From: Veillonella sp.
GTDB lineage: Bacteria > Bacillota > Negativicutes > Veillonellales > Veillonellaceae
Direction of reading: 5' to 3'
Assembly (NCBI RefSeq): GCF_018364065.1
Contig: NZ_JAGZMO010000008.1
Coordinates: 1 to 64,000, forward strand
DNA: 64,000 nt
Position numbers and translations under genes: made by a program. Below, piece by piece: positions 41,435-50,656 of this stretch. The stretch's first letter is position 1; each line of letters opens with the position of its first letter. The notes below the pieces were generated by a model. The model did no database searches. It saw only the letters and a program-made list of their open reading frames with translations, and was not told where the DNA came from.

Positions 41435-42379
41435 TTACTTTTTCATGACTACCCGCACAAGGAATAAGCTGATCTCATAAAGGAGCATCATCGGCAAGGC
41501 AATCATGGTCTGTGAAAATGCATCCGGTGTAGGAGAAATGAAGCCCCCTACAACGAAGGCGATAAATATAAAGAACTTGCGCTTTGTCTTCAGGAACTTC
41601 GAGCTGATCAAGTTAAACTTGGCCAAGATAATCATGGCGATAGGCAGCTCGAAAATGAAGCCGAAAGGCAGCACAAAGGCAATAACAAAATCTAAATACT
41701 GACCGATGGAGAACAGTGGTTGTAATTCATCGGTAGCGAAGCCGATAAAGAATTTTATGGCTACCGGCAACACCAGGAAATAGGAAAACATAATACCTAC
41801 GAGAAATAGAAATATAGATAATGGCAAAAACCAATTGGTAATACGTTTTTCCTTTGATGTCAGTGCCGGGATGACGAAGGCCCACAATTCATAGAGCCAT
41901 ACGGGACTGGCCAATATAATGCCGGCCACGAAAGCTACCTTCATATACGTAAAGAAAGCTTCTGTAGGTCGCATATAATATAAAGTTCCTGCCGGTGCTA
42001 CTAAAACGGCGAGAATCTCATCTACATAGTAATAGGCCCCACAAAAACCAACTAAAATAGCGACAACACTTATGATAATTCGCTTGCGCAGCTCACTTAA
42101 ATGGCCCACCAGCGACATAGCTTTGCTTTCTTCCATAATTTGCGCTTCCAGAGGAGTATAGTTAGCCTCCACCGTCGTTGTACTTACTTCCGCCGGCACA
42201 TTGGTACCGGAATTTTCAGCATCGTTTAGCGATTCGGATGCATCTTGACTGTTGCCGCCGTCCGCCGGATTCTGTTGCTCACGACGGGCCGCTTCCAGCC
42301 GCTTCTTATGAGCAATCACACTATTTAAAGAAGGTTTTCGTTTCGGGTCATTAAAATTTCTTACCTGAAACGATTGCAT
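41435..42379 (-). CDS. tatC: Sec-independent translocase TatC with long N-terminal extension
   Basis: This 314-residue protein has a C-terminal ~228-residue core that is TatC: LVGHLSELRKRIIIS at the start, then six helices with FTYMKVAFVAGIILASPVWLYELWAFVIPAL and FGFIFELPIAM. It exports folded twin-arginine substrates. Residues 1-~85 are unusual: hydrophilic, basic at first (KRKPSLNSVIAHKKRLEAARREQ), then Asn/Asp/Ser/Glu-rich. No tatA/tatB gene is in the window. It follows the polyprenyl synthase gene by 3 bp. Confidence 0.93.
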   Translation of the reverse strand: MQSFQVRNFNDPKRKPSLNSVIAHKKRLEAARREQQNPADGGNSQDASESLNDAENSGTNVPAEVSTTTVEANYTPLEAQIMEESKAMSLVGHLSELRKRIIISVVAILVGFCGAYYYVDEILAVLVAPAGTLYYMRPTEAFFTYMKVAFVAGIILASPVWLYELWAFVIPALTSKEKRITNWFLPLSIFLFLVGIMFSYFLVLPVAIKFFIGFATDELQPLFSIGQYLDFVIAFVLPFGFIFELPIAMIILAKFNLISSKFLKTKRKFFIFIAFVVGGFISPTPDAFSQTMIALPMMLLYEISLFLVRVVMKK

Positions 42380-42382
42380 AGA

Positions 42383-43354
42383 TTATACCTTTCTATGAGC
42401 CAAGGAGTTTAATACATCATACAACATGCCCTTACCGTCAAACTCAGGCAAAGCATCCAGTGCTTCGCCGGCCTGCTTGCGATACGTCGCCTCCAATTCA
42501 AGAGTGCGCGCTACGCCGCCATGCTCCACAACATATTGAATCAATTCGTCCTGTGCAGCCCCATTGGCAATCTCGTGCACAGACTTAATCAGCTGTTCTT
42601 TATTCTCATCAGTAACTACCGATAATAAAGGATAGGTTATCAACCCTTCCCGCAAATCCTTGCCTACAGGTTTCCCGGTTGTGTCCGATGTGGCACTGTA
42701 ATCCATAATATCATCAGTAATTTGGAATACCATCCCCAGGCCATGTCCATAGCGTTTCAACAACGCAATGTCATCTGCCTGCCAATGGCCTAAAATACCG
42801 CCCAGTTCCATACAGGCTTCAATGAAATCGGCAGTTTTTTTCTGCGTTTTCGCCAAATAGCGGTCAATCCCCTGATCGACTTTAAACACATCTTCCATCT
42901 GCATAAATTCCCCTTCTACCAGGGACGTTATGATAAAGGAAAATGCCTTTAAGCATGCCACGTTGCCCACATCAGCTACAATGTCAAAGGCTTTGGCAAA
43001 CAGATAGTCACCGCTCAGGATGGCTACTTTGTTCCCCTTACTGCAATGAATGGCCGGTACGCCGCGGCGCACTGCCGCCTGGTCCAACACATCATCGTGA
43101 ATCAATGTGGCTAAATGAAGCATTTCTATGGCCGCCGCAATCGGGATGCGCTCGTGGCGCTCCGACTTGCCGGCAATGGCAATCAACAAGGCCAGACGGG
43201 CCCGGAGGCGTTTGCCCCCGGCCGCCGACAATGGCCGAATTAACTCATTGAAATCATCTGAACCGGTCTGTAAGGACTTTGCCAAATATGTTTCCACCTC
43301 TACGAGGTCGGTCATCACTTGTGCAAGAATTTGCTCATCTCTTTCCAAACTCAT
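42383..43354 (-). CDS. Polyprenyl diphosphate synthase
   Basis: This 323-residue trans-prenyltransferase has two Asp-rich motifs: LIHDDVLDQAAVRRG (first DDxxD) and QITDDIMDYSATSDTTGKPVGKDLREG (second). It condenses isopentenyl units into a long chain (C35-C50) for menaquinone-type quinones; the chain length cannot be read from sequence. Start and ysxC stop overlap (ATGA). Confidence 0.92.
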   Translation of the reverse strand: MSLERDEQILAQVMTDLVEVETYLAKSLQTGSDDFNELIRPLSAAGGKRLRARLALLIAIAGKSERHERIPIAAAIEMLHLATLIHDDVLDQAAVRRGVPAIHCSKGNKVAILSGDYLFAKAFDIVADVGNVACLKAFSFIITSLVEGEFMQMEDVFKVDQGIDRYLAKTQKKTADFIEACMELGGILGHWQADDIALLKRYGHGLGMVFQITDDIMDYSATSDTTGKPVGKDLREGLITYPLLSVVTDENKEQLIKSVHEIANGAAQDELIQYVVEHGGVARTLELEATYRKQAGEALDALPEFDGKGMLYDVLNSLAHRKV

Positions 43355-44043
43355 TCATCTTCTCCCAAAATTACCTGATTAATACGGGCCAATAACAATT
43401 CACGCCCCGTATGCTTTAAAGAACTGTAAAAGATAGGCGGATTTTCCGTAGAAAACTGCTCTTTAATCTGCTTTAAGCTCTGCTGGCGCTCTTTATTATT
43501 CAGCTTATCCGTTTTAGTTACAACAATTTGTAGCGGCACGCCTGCGTCCCTTAACCAATTAAAGGCTTCCTGATCAATAGGCAGGTCAGGATGACGAGCA
43601 TCTACTAATAAACATAGTAACATAAGACGGTCAGATTTTAAAATATAATCTGCAATAAAAGATGACCAAATGTTGCGGTTCCCCTTATCAGTCTTCGCGA
43701 ATCCATAACCGGGTAAGTCCACCAAAAACCATTCATAACGGCGTTCTTCCTCTTCACTGATGTCCTCTTTGGACGTAATGTTGAAGAAGTTGATTGTCTT
43801 CGTTTTACCCGGCTGCCCGCTCACCAAAGCCAGCCCTCTGTGATTGCACAGGGAGTTGATCAACGATGATTTGCCCACATTGGAGCGTCCCAGGAATGCG
43901 ATTTCCACCGTATCCCCTTCAGGATATTGGTCGGCACGCACCGCCGAAGCGACGTACTGAGAGGCAATAATGCGAGGACCCTTAGGCTCTTTACGCGTAT
44001 AATTCGGTTTTGGCTGTCTTTGTGTCTGCTTCTTTTTCATCAT
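43351..44043 (-). CDS. ysxC: Ribosome biogenesis GTPase YsxC/EngB
   Basis: This 230-residue GTPase has a P-loop FLGRSNVGKSSLINSL (~50-65), the switch PGKTKTINFF, DLPGYGFAK and the guanine motif TKTD. It acts in 50S subunit assembly. The N-terminal ~30 residues are very basic (MMKKKQTQRQPKPNYTRKEP), probably an rRNA-binding tail. It overlaps the lon stop by 4 bp; lon-ysxC is a conserved Firmicute pair. Confidence 0.95.
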   Translation of the reverse strand: MMKKKQTQRQPKPNYTRKEPKGPRIIASQYVASAVRADQYPEGDTVEIAFLGRSNVGKSSLINSLCNHRGLALVSGQPGKTKTINFFNITSKEDISEEEERRYEWFLVDLPGYGFAKTDKGNRNIWSSFIADYILKSDRLMLLCLLVDARHPDLPIDQEAFNWLRDAGVPLQIVVTKTDKLNNKERQQSLKQIKEQFSTENPPIFYSSLKHTGRELLLARINQVILGEDE

Positions 44044-46352
44044 TTTACAAACGCTCTTGCTAACACTTCGTCCATAGTTTTTACCGGAGTAATAATCAAG
44101 CCTTCCGTTACGGAAGTTGGCAATTCTTCAATATCCTTAATGTTGCCGTGAGGAATGAAGACTTCCTTAATGCCGTAGCGCAATGCGGCGAGAAGTTTTT
44201 CTTTCAAACCGCCGATTGGAAGCACTCGGCCGCGCAATGTAATTTCACCGGTCATAGCCAAATCGGAGCGAACCTTGCGATTCGTTAAGGCCGATACGAT
44301 AGCCAATGTCATAGTAATACCTGCCGACGGACCGTCCTTAGGTGTAGCACCTTCCGGTAAATGTACATGAATATCCAAGGTCTTGTGGAAATCTTCAGCA
44401 ATGCCCAATTCTTTCGCATTGTGGCGAATGTAGGACATGGCCGCCTGACCGGATTCCTGCATGACTTTGCCCAAGCTGCCGGTTAAGGACAACTTACCGG
44501 TACCTGCCATAGTGGTTGTTTCACAAGGAAGTACAACACCCCCTACGGAGGTCCATGCTAAACCGCATACAAGACCGACTTGTGCCGCTTTTTCACGTTC
44601 CTGTTCCAAATAGATTGGAGCGCCCAGGTAATGGGACAAGTTGCGTACGGTCACCTTAGGTGTAGTTTCTGCACCGCCAACCACTTCGAATGCCACCTTG
44701 CGGAGGATTTTAGCGATTGTTTTTTCTAAGGTACGAACGCCCGCTTCGCGAGTGTATTCGGAAATTACTTTGCGGAGCACCGCATCGGATAATTTTACCC
44801 CTTTGCCGGTTAAACCGTTTTTCTTAATTTGTTTCGGCACTAAGTAGCGCTTCGCAATTTCCAGTTTCTCGTCTTCCATGTAGCTGGACAGTTCAATCAC
44901 TTCCATACGGTCCATAAGTGGTCCCGGAATGTTGCCCGGTACGTTGGCCGTAGTAATCCAGAATACATCGGAAAAGTCGAACGGCAATTCAATGAAGTGA
45001 TCACTGAAGGATTTATTTTGTTCCGGATCCAATACTTCCAACAAAGCGGAAGACGGATCACCTTTATAATCGGATGCTAATTTGTCAATTTCGTCCAATA
45101 GGAATACAGGATTTCGTGTACCTGCATTCTTAAGTCCCTGAATCATGCGGCCTGGCAATGCACCGATGTAGGTACGACGATGACCGCGAATTTCAGCTTC
45201 ATCGCGTACGCCGCCCAAGGAGGCGCGGATGAACTTACGATTCATGGATTTCGCAATGGATGTGGCCAAGGATGTTTTACCAACCCCCGGAGGTCCTACG
45301 AGACAAAGAATAGAACCGCTTTGGGCATCGGACAGTTTGCGCACTGCCAAGAATTCCAAAATACGTTCCTTAACTTTCTTAAGTCCGTAATGATCTTCAT
45401 CTAAAATGCGAGCCGCTTCGTTAATGTCGAGGCGGTCTTCGGTTTCCTCGCTCCAAGGCAAGCTCAATACCCAGTCCAGATAGTTGCGCAGAATGTTAGC
45501 TTCCGGCATCATGGACGGCATGCGGCTGTAGCGGGAAATTTCCTTGTCGATGCGCTCGCGAATTTCGTCGGACACATCGAGCTTGCGCAATTGTTCGCGC
45601 AATTCCTGTGCTTCTTCATCAGGATCAGATTTGTCGCCCAATTCGTTGTGAATTACGCGGATTTTTTCACGAAGGAAGTATTCCTTCTGTGCCTTTTCCA
45701 TCTGCTGACGCACTTGGTTGTTAATGGAGTTCTCCAAATCGGAAATTTGAAGTTCCATGTTTAATGCACCTACTACCATGTTCAAACGGCGCAGTACATT
45801 GAGTTCGCTAAGGAAACTCTGGCGCGTTACCATTTCAGTCTGCAAGAACTGCACGATCTGGTCCGCTGTTTCCGACGGATCGGTACGCTCCATAACGCGA
45901 CGAATTTCGTCGTCAGTTACTAATTTAGTTTCTTCCGCCCATTTAATAAAGTTGGATTGTGCCAAGCGGCGATACGCTTCGGTTTCCACTTTATCGTCAT
46001 ATACAGGGACTAATGTTTCCATAGTCGCTTCGTAGTATACCGGCCCCTCTTCGATACGCACCACTTTAGCGCGGGTAATCCCTTCTACTAAAATGCGCAC
46101 CAATCCGCCCGGCAGGCGAAGCATCTGTTTTATTTTAACGATTGTACCTACTTCGGCGATTTCGTCCTTTGTAGGGTTCTCGATTTCATCGTCAATCTGC
46201 GCGGAGACTGCTAACAAGCGATCATTCGCCATAGCCTCTTCCACGGCCCTAATTGATTTGTCACGTCCGATTTCCAGACGCACTTCTACTATTGGAAATA
46301 CTACCATACCGCGTAGGGGCACTAAGGGTAGGCAAAATGTGGTCTCACTCAT
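44040..46352 (-). CDS. lon: ATP-dependent protease Lon
   Basis: This 770-residue protein has an N-terminal substrate domain, an AAA+ module with Walker A GPPGVGKTSLA and Walker B VFLLDEIDKL, and a C-terminal Ser-Lys protease domain with PKDGPSAGITM (catalytic Ser). It degrades misfolded and regulatory proteins in the cytosol. AAAGGAG precedes the ATG. It heads lon-ysxC-polyprenyl synthase-tatC, whose coding sequences overlap or abut. No heat-shock CIRCE operator was seen. Confidence 0.97.
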   Translation of the reverse strand: MSETTFCLPLVPLRGMVVFPIVEVRLEIGRDKSIRAVEEAMANDRLLAVSAQIDDEIENPTKDEIAEVGTIVKIKQMLRLPGGLVRILVEGITRAKVVRIEEGPVYYEATMETLVPVYDDKVETEAYRRLAQSNFIKWAEETKLVTDDEIRRVMERTDPSETADQIVQFLQTEMVTRQSFLSELNVLRRLNMVVGALNMELQISDLENSINNQVRQQMEKAQKEYFLREKIRVIHNELGDKSDPDEEAQELREQLRKLDVSDEIRERIDKEISRYSRMPSMMPEANILRNYLDWVLSLPWSEETEDRLDINEAARILDEDHYGLKKVKERILEFLAVRKLSDAQSGSILCLVGPPGVGKTSLATSIAKSMNRKFIRASLGGVRDEAEIRGHRRTYIGALPGRMIQGLKNAGTRNPVFLLDEIDKLASDYKGDPSSALLEVLDPEQNKSFSDHFIELPFDFSDVFWITTANVPGNIPGPLMDRMEVIELSSYMEDEKLEIAKRYLVPKQIKKNGLTGKGVKLSDAVLRKVISEYTREAGVRTLEKTIAKILRKVAFEVVGGAETTPKVTVRNLSHYLGAPIYLEQEREKAAQVGLVCGLAWTSVGGVVLPCETTTMAGTGKLSLTGSLGKVMQESGQAAMSYIRHNAKELGIAEDFHKTLDIHVHLPEGATPKDGPSAGITMTLAIVSALTNRKVRSDLAMTGEITLRGRVLPIGGLKEKLLAALRYGIKEVFIPHGNIKDIEELPTSVTEGLIITPVKTMDEVLARAFVK

Positions 46353-46380
46353 ATAGACTCCTTTCCCAAATTTATATTTA

Positions 46381-46416
46381 TAAAAAGAAACTCATTCCCG
46401 AAGAAATGAGTTTCTT
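46381..46416 (-). terminator. Terminator of the tig-clpP-clpX transcript
   Basis: The 12-bp stem AAGAAACTCATT (46385-46396) / AATGAGTTTCTT (46405-46416) has an 8-nt loop and is followed on the minus strand by TTTTTA. It lies between clpX and lon. Confidence 0.8.
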
Positions 46417-46447
46417 AAACTTACAATTAATTCGTGCCTTTAAGGGC

Positions 46448-47677
46448 TCACTCATTCTTGAGTAACGGCTCTGCTGTGCCCTTCACAGCAGCACGGGTAA
46501 TTATACATGTTTTAATGTCTTCTTGCGAAGGTATATCGTACATAACCCGCTTCATAACTTTCTCAATAATCGAGCGAAGTCCGCGGGCACCGGTGTTGCG
46601 TTTCATCGCCAACGTAGCAATTTCGTCCAACGCTTCATCTTCGAATACGAGGTTAACGTCTTCGAGGGAGAGCATCTTCTGATATTGTTTTACCAGCGCA
46701 TTGCGAGGCTCGGTCAAAATCTTAATCAAACCGTCTTTATCCAGCGGATCAAGCGTTACCATAACCGGTAAACGACCGATGAATTCAGGGATTAAGCCGA
46801 ACTTTTGCAAATCTTCCGGCACTACTTCTTTCAAAATAGCGGATATATCTTTTTCTTCCTGCTTCTGAATGTCTGCGCCGAAACCTAATGTTTTCTTTGC
46901 AGTACGTTTGGAAATTACTTTTTCCAAGCCGTCAAAAGCACCGCCGCAGATGAACAGAATGTTGGTCGTATCAATCTGAATGAGTTCCTGGTGCGGATGC
47001 TTACGTCCACCTTGTGGTGGCACCGATGCCACAGTACCTTCTAAAATCTTTAAAAGGGCCTGCTGCACACCTTCACCGGATACGTCGCGCGTAATGGAAG
47101 GGTTTTCCGATTTACGGGCAATTTTATCGATCTCATCGATATAGATAATACCGCGTTCCGCCTTTTCTACATCATAGTCGGCAGCCTGGATAAGTTTTAA
47201 GAGAATGTTTTCCACATCCTCGCCTACATAGCCGGCTTCAGTCAAACTGGTGGCATCAGCCATGGCAAACGGTACTTCCAAGTACTTCGCCAATGTCTGC
47301 GCCAATAAAGTTTTACCGCTGCCTGTAGGGCCAATGAACAATACGTTGGCTTTCTGGAGTTCCACATCGTCAACCGTATTATTCACCTGCAGTCGTTTAT
47401 AGTGATTATAAACGGCTACGGCCAAGGAAATCTTGGCTTCATCCTGTCCAATTACATATTCATCCAAATATGCTTTTATTTCATGAGGCGTAGGCACATG
47501 GGACAGGGCAAAGCCACTGTCCCCACTGTTGCCTAATTCTTCCTCAATAATATTCTGGCAAACTTCGATACATTCATCACAAATATATACGTTCGGACCT
47601 GCTACTAATTTTCGAACTTCATCGCTCGTACGTCCGCAGAAACTGCAACGCAACGTTTCTTTTTCGTCTTTTTTCAA
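46448..47677 (-). CDS. clpX: ATP-dependent Clp protease ATPase subunit ClpX
   Basis: This 409-residue AAA+ unfoldase starts with a Zn-binding domain (CSFCGRTSDE and CDECIEVC). It carries Walker A GPTGSGKTLLAQTLA, Walker B GIIYIDEIDKIA and the ClpP-binding IGF-like loop LGFGADI. It feeds unfolded substrates into ClpP, encoded just upstream. Confidence 0.97.
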   Translation of the reverse strand: MKKDEKETLRCSFCGRTSDEVRKLVAGPNVYICDECIEVCQNIIEEELGNSGDSGFALSHVPTPHEIKAYLDEYVIGQDEAKISLAVAVYNHYKRLQVNNTVDDVELQKANVLFIGPTGSGKTLLAQTLAKYLEVPFAMADATSLTEAGYVGEDVENILLKLIQAADYDVEKAERGIIYIDEIDKIARKSENPSITRDVSGEGVQQALLKILEGTVASVPPQGGRKHPHQELIQIDTTNILFICGGAFDGLEKVISKRTAKKTLGFGADIQKQEEKDISAILKEVVPEDLQKFGLIPEFIGRLPVMVTLDPLDKDGLIKILTEPRNALVKQYQKMLSLEDVNLVFEDEALDEIATLAMKRNTGARGLRSIIEKVMKRVMYDIPSQEDIKTCIITRAAVKGTAEPLLKNE

Positions 47678-47698
47678 GCCTAGTCCTCCTAGTTATCA

Positions 47699-48292
47699 TT
47701 ATTTACTAATTGATAACGGCCGTTCTAGCACTTCATCAATTAAACCATATGCTACGGCATCTTGTGCACTCATGAAGTTGTCACGATCAGTGTCCGCTTT
47801 GATGCGTTCAATGTCTTGACCGCTGTGAGAAGCGATGATGCCATTTAATTCTTCACGCATACGTAAAATTTCACGGGCATGAATTTCAATTTCCGTAGCC
47901 TGACCTTGTACACCGCCCAATGGTTGGTGAATCATAACGCGCGCATGTGGAAGGGCATAACGTTTGCCTTTCGCACCGGCAGTTAAGAGCACGGCACCCA
48001 TACTTGCGGCGGAGCCGACACAGATGGTGGACACATCAGGTTTGATGTACTGCATTGTATCATAAATAGCCATACCTGCAGTTACAACACCGCCGGGACT
48101 ATTAATGTATAAATGAATGTCTTTGTCAGGATCTTCGGCCTCTAAGAATAACAACTGGGCAATAACGAGATTGGCCACTTCGTCATTAATAGGACCGCCT
48201 AAAAATACGATTCTATCTTTTAATAAACGGGAATAAATATCATAGGAGCGCTCGCCGCGTCCACTTTGTTCTACCACGATTGGTACGTACAT
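47699..48292 (-). CDS. clpP: ATP-dependent Clp protease proteolytic subunit ClpP
   Basis: This 197-residue serine protease has the nucleophile in VGSAASMGAVLL, His in ALPHARVMIHQPLGG and the oligomer contact DRDNFMSAQDAVAYGLID. It forms the tetradecameric chamber fed by ClpX. ATG 48292 is chosen because it gives the usual N-terminus YVPIVVEQSGRGERSYD and has GAGGTG upstream; ATG 48319 (AAGGGAAG upstream) would add nine residues and cannot be excluded. Confidence 0.95.
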   Translation of the reverse strand: MYVPIVVEQSGRGERSYDIYSRLLKDRIVFLGGPINDEVANLVIAQLLFLEAEDPDKDIHLYINSPGGVVTAGMAIYDTMQYIKPDVSTICVGSAASMGAVLLTAGAKGKRYALPHARVMIHQPLGGVQGQATEIEIHAREILRMREELNGIIASHSGQDIERIKADTDRDNFMSAQDAVAYGLIDEVLERPLSISK

Positions 48293-48349
48293 ATCATACA
48301 CCTCATGTCCATGTACCATGATGGCTCTTCCCTTTATATGTAGCTATAA

Positions 48350-49660
48350 TTATTCAGCTTTAGGAGCTTCGTTACCTTTAGCGTTTGCAACGATGAAACC
48401 GGCAGCTTTTTTACGTGCTACAGAGTTAGCCAACATAGACACACGGCCTTCTTTAGCAATAACGTTCCAAACTTCTTTTGGATCTGCGCCGAATTGGTTA
48501 GCCATTGTGAATACTTCCATGTTGAGGTCGTCAGGGGTAACTTCGATGTTTTCCGCCTTAGCGATAGCTTCTAACACGAGATCAGTACGCACGTTTTTAG
48601 CGGCACTTTCTTTGTATTCAGCTTTAAGACCGTCTAAAGTCTGGTTAGAGAATTTGAAATATTGGTCTAAGCTTAAACCGCGGCTTTCCATGTTCATGGA
48701 GAGTTCCTGGATCATTTGTTCCACACGTTCATCTACCATGATTTCAGGGATGTCTACAGTAGAAGCTTCTACAGCCTTCTGAACGAGTTCAGTAGCATAA
48801 GCGTCCATTACACGACGGTTTTTGTCTACTTCCATCTGTTTGCGAAGGTCTGCTTTTAATTCTTCGATTGTGTCATAGGAACTTGCTTCTTTAGCAAATT
48901 CGTCGTTTAATTCAGGAAGTTCTTTGCGTTTAATATCGTTGATATGAACTTTGAAGATTGCTTCCTTACCGGCTAATTCAGTGGCATGATATTCTTCAGG
49001 GAATGTCACTTTCACTTCTACGTCTTCACCGGCTGCATGACCGATTAACTGGTCTTCGAAGCCAGGGATGAAGTTACCGGAACCGATTTCCAATGGATAG
49101 GATTTAGCGGAACCGCCGGCAAAAGGTTTTTCGTCAACGAAACCATCATAGTCGATAACTGCGAAGTCGCCTTTTTCTACTTTAGCGCCTTCAGGAGCTA
49201 CAACCATTTTAGCCTGTTGGTTACGGATATTGTCTAATTGTTCCTGAATTTCTTCTTCGGAAACAGTCATATCGCCTTTTTCGGCTTCTAAACCTTTGTA
49301 TTCGCCAAGAGTTACTTCAGGGCGTTTTACAAAAGTAGCTTTGAATACTAAATCACTGCCTTCTGCAAATGTTACCTTTTCAATTTCAGGTTCGCTTACC
49401 GGAGTAAGTTCATTAGCACGAAGTGCTTCTTGGTATGCACGGCCTGCGATTGTTTCAAATGCTTCGTCAAGAATTGCTTCTTTACCGAAGTTCATTTCTA
49501 AAATACGGCGAGGTGCTTTACCTTTACGGAAACCAGGGATGTTAACTTGACCGGCAATACGTTTTACCGCCTGGTCAATGCCTTTTTTTACGTCCTTTGC
49601 AGGAACTTCAATTGTTAATGTTACCTTATGTTGATCAACAGGGGTTACAGTTGCATTCAT
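48350..49660 (-). CDS. tig: Trigger factor
   Basis: This 436-residue ribosome-bound chaperone and peptidyl-prolyl isomerase has the ribosome-docking signature GFRKGKAPRRILEM (~43-56), then a central FKBP-like domain (~160-245, KGDFAVIDYDGFVDEKPF) and a helical C-terminal chaperone cradle. ATG 49660 has GGAGG upstream. It is the first gene of tig-clpP-clpX, from the promoter at 49721-49749. Confidence 0.96.
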   Translation of the reverse strand: MNATVTPVDQHKVTLTIEVPAKDVKKGIDQAVKRIAGQVNIPGFRKGKAPRRILEMNFGKEAILDEAFETIAGRAYQEALRANELTPVSEPEIEKVTFAEGSDLVFKATFVKRPEVTLGEYKGLEAEKGDMTVSEEEIQEQLDNIRNQQAKMVVAPEGAKVEKGDFAVIDYDGFVDEKPFAGGSAKSYPLEIGSGNFIPGFEDQLIGHAAGEDVEVKVTFPEEYHATELAGKEAIFKVHINDIKRKELPELNDEFAKEASSYDTIEELKADLRKQMEVDKNRRVMDAYATELVQKAVEASTVDIPEIMVDERVEQMIQELSMNMESRGLSLDQYFKFSNQTLDGLKAEYKESAAKNVRTDLVLEAIAKAENIEVTPDDLNMEVFTMANQFGADPKEVWNVIAKEGRVSMLANSVARKKAAGFIVANAKGNEAPKAE

Positions 49661-49720
49661 GAAAATATGTCCTCCTTGAGGGCGATAGCCCAAAATCTGT
49701 TTTATTATATTGCATTCCTA

Positions 49721-49749
49721 ATCTTATCATAAAATTTCATTGATTGCAA
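49721..49749 (-). promoter_or_regulatory. Sigma-A promoter of tig
   Basis: On the minus strand TTGCAA (49744-49749) and TAAGAT (49721-49726) are 17 nt apart, ~60 bp upstream of the start. Confidence 0.65.
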
Positions 49750-49834
49750 TTTTCTACCGGAATTTACTAAATTTGTTAAAATTTCAATCAATTTATATAG
49801 TATGAAAATCATTTTTGCCGTGTTTTAACAGCGA

Positions 49835-49870
49835 ATATGGGCTTGCCGAGTATATTTGGCAAACCCATAT
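49835..49870 (-). terminator. Hairpin downstream of the CBS-domain gene
   Basis: A strong stem ATATGGG-x-TTGCC / GGCAA-x-CCCATAT lies ~70 bp after the CBS stop. The T run is poor on the minus strand (TTCGCTGTTAAAA), so efficiency is uncertain. Confidence 0.6.
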
Positions 49871-49941
49871 GTTTTATGTCAGTGTTCGTTTATTTATAAA
49901 CCTGTTTGATTACTCAAACCTATCTTAAACTCACGTCTGTT

Positions 49942-50412
49942 CTATTCTTTACCTTCTCTACATTCTTTGGCAATAAGTTCTACTACGTCCTGACGACTGA
50001 AAACGCCGGTGACTACATTATTAGCGTCTACAACAGGCACTGTTTTCAAGTGTTTTTCCAGCATAGTGGCAACTACAACTTCCACCTCTTCGTCTCCGTG
50101 GCAGGTAATGACATCTTTCGTCATAAGTTCTTCTACGCGAACAGCCAGGAGTTTCTTGAAGGAAGCATTGTATTCGCCGATACCGCTGTAATAGATACTG
50201 GCCCCCAGTACGTTTACATAATGTGGAGCGTGAGGTCTTACTTTCTTATAGAGCAAGTCGCCTTCCGTAATAATGCCGATTAATTTGTCTTCGCCGTCCA
50301 CTACGGTGATGGCATTGATTTTATACTTAACCATCAATTGAGCCGCTTCATTAATTGTAGTGTCTTTTGTAATTGTAATAGGATATTTATTCATAACTTC
50401 AGAAATTAACAT
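49942..50412 (-). CDS. CBS-pair domain protein
   Basis: This 156-residue protein consists only of two CBS motifs (~7-60 and ~92-150; MNKYPITITKDTTINEAAQLM and TKDVITCHGDEEVEVVVATML). CBS pairs bind adenosyl nucleotides and act as regulatory sensors; no effector domain is attached, so the partner is unknown. GGGGGAG precedes the ATG. Confidence 0.88.
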   Translation of the reverse strand: MLISEVMNKYPITITKDTTINEAAQLMVKYKINAITVVDGEDKLIGIITEGDLLYKKVRPHAPHYVNVLGASIYYSGIGEYNASFKKLLAVRVEELMTKDVITCHGDEEVEVVVATMLEKHLKTVPVVDANNVVTGVFSRQDVVELIAKECREGKE

Positions 50413-50518
50413 ATAATCTCCCCCTTCCGAAGTGAGTCAGCGTTAAATATCGGCTACAAACAATAATCAATGTATAGCTGCGACTTATAATTAGTATATA
50501 GGCAGTCCTAATAACTAC

Positions 50519-50629
50519 CTATATATGTATAGTTAGACACGAGATATCAAATCTCCTTCTAAATTTTTTAAATTTTTCAAGAAATTTTTTAACTTTCGCT
50601 TCAGCTTTTTCCAACGCGGTTTTCTTCAC
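50519..50629 (-). CDS. Possible small cationic amphipathic peptide ORF (speculative)
   Basis: A 36-residue frame from GTG 50629 reads KKTALEKAEAKVKKFLEKF and continues KKFRRRF, an amphipathic, strongly basic helix by composition. It is in the same frame as the upstream tail-anchored gene, after its TAG and a TAA. No good ribosome site is seen, and the A/T homopolymer runs alone could give Lys/Phe codons, so it may be chance or a decayed C-terminal extension. Confidence 0.15.
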   Translation of the reverse strand: MKKTALEKAEAKVKKFLEKFKKFRRRFDISCLTIHI

Positions 50630-50656
50630 TACATTACTTGCGTGGCGCTCTTAATT

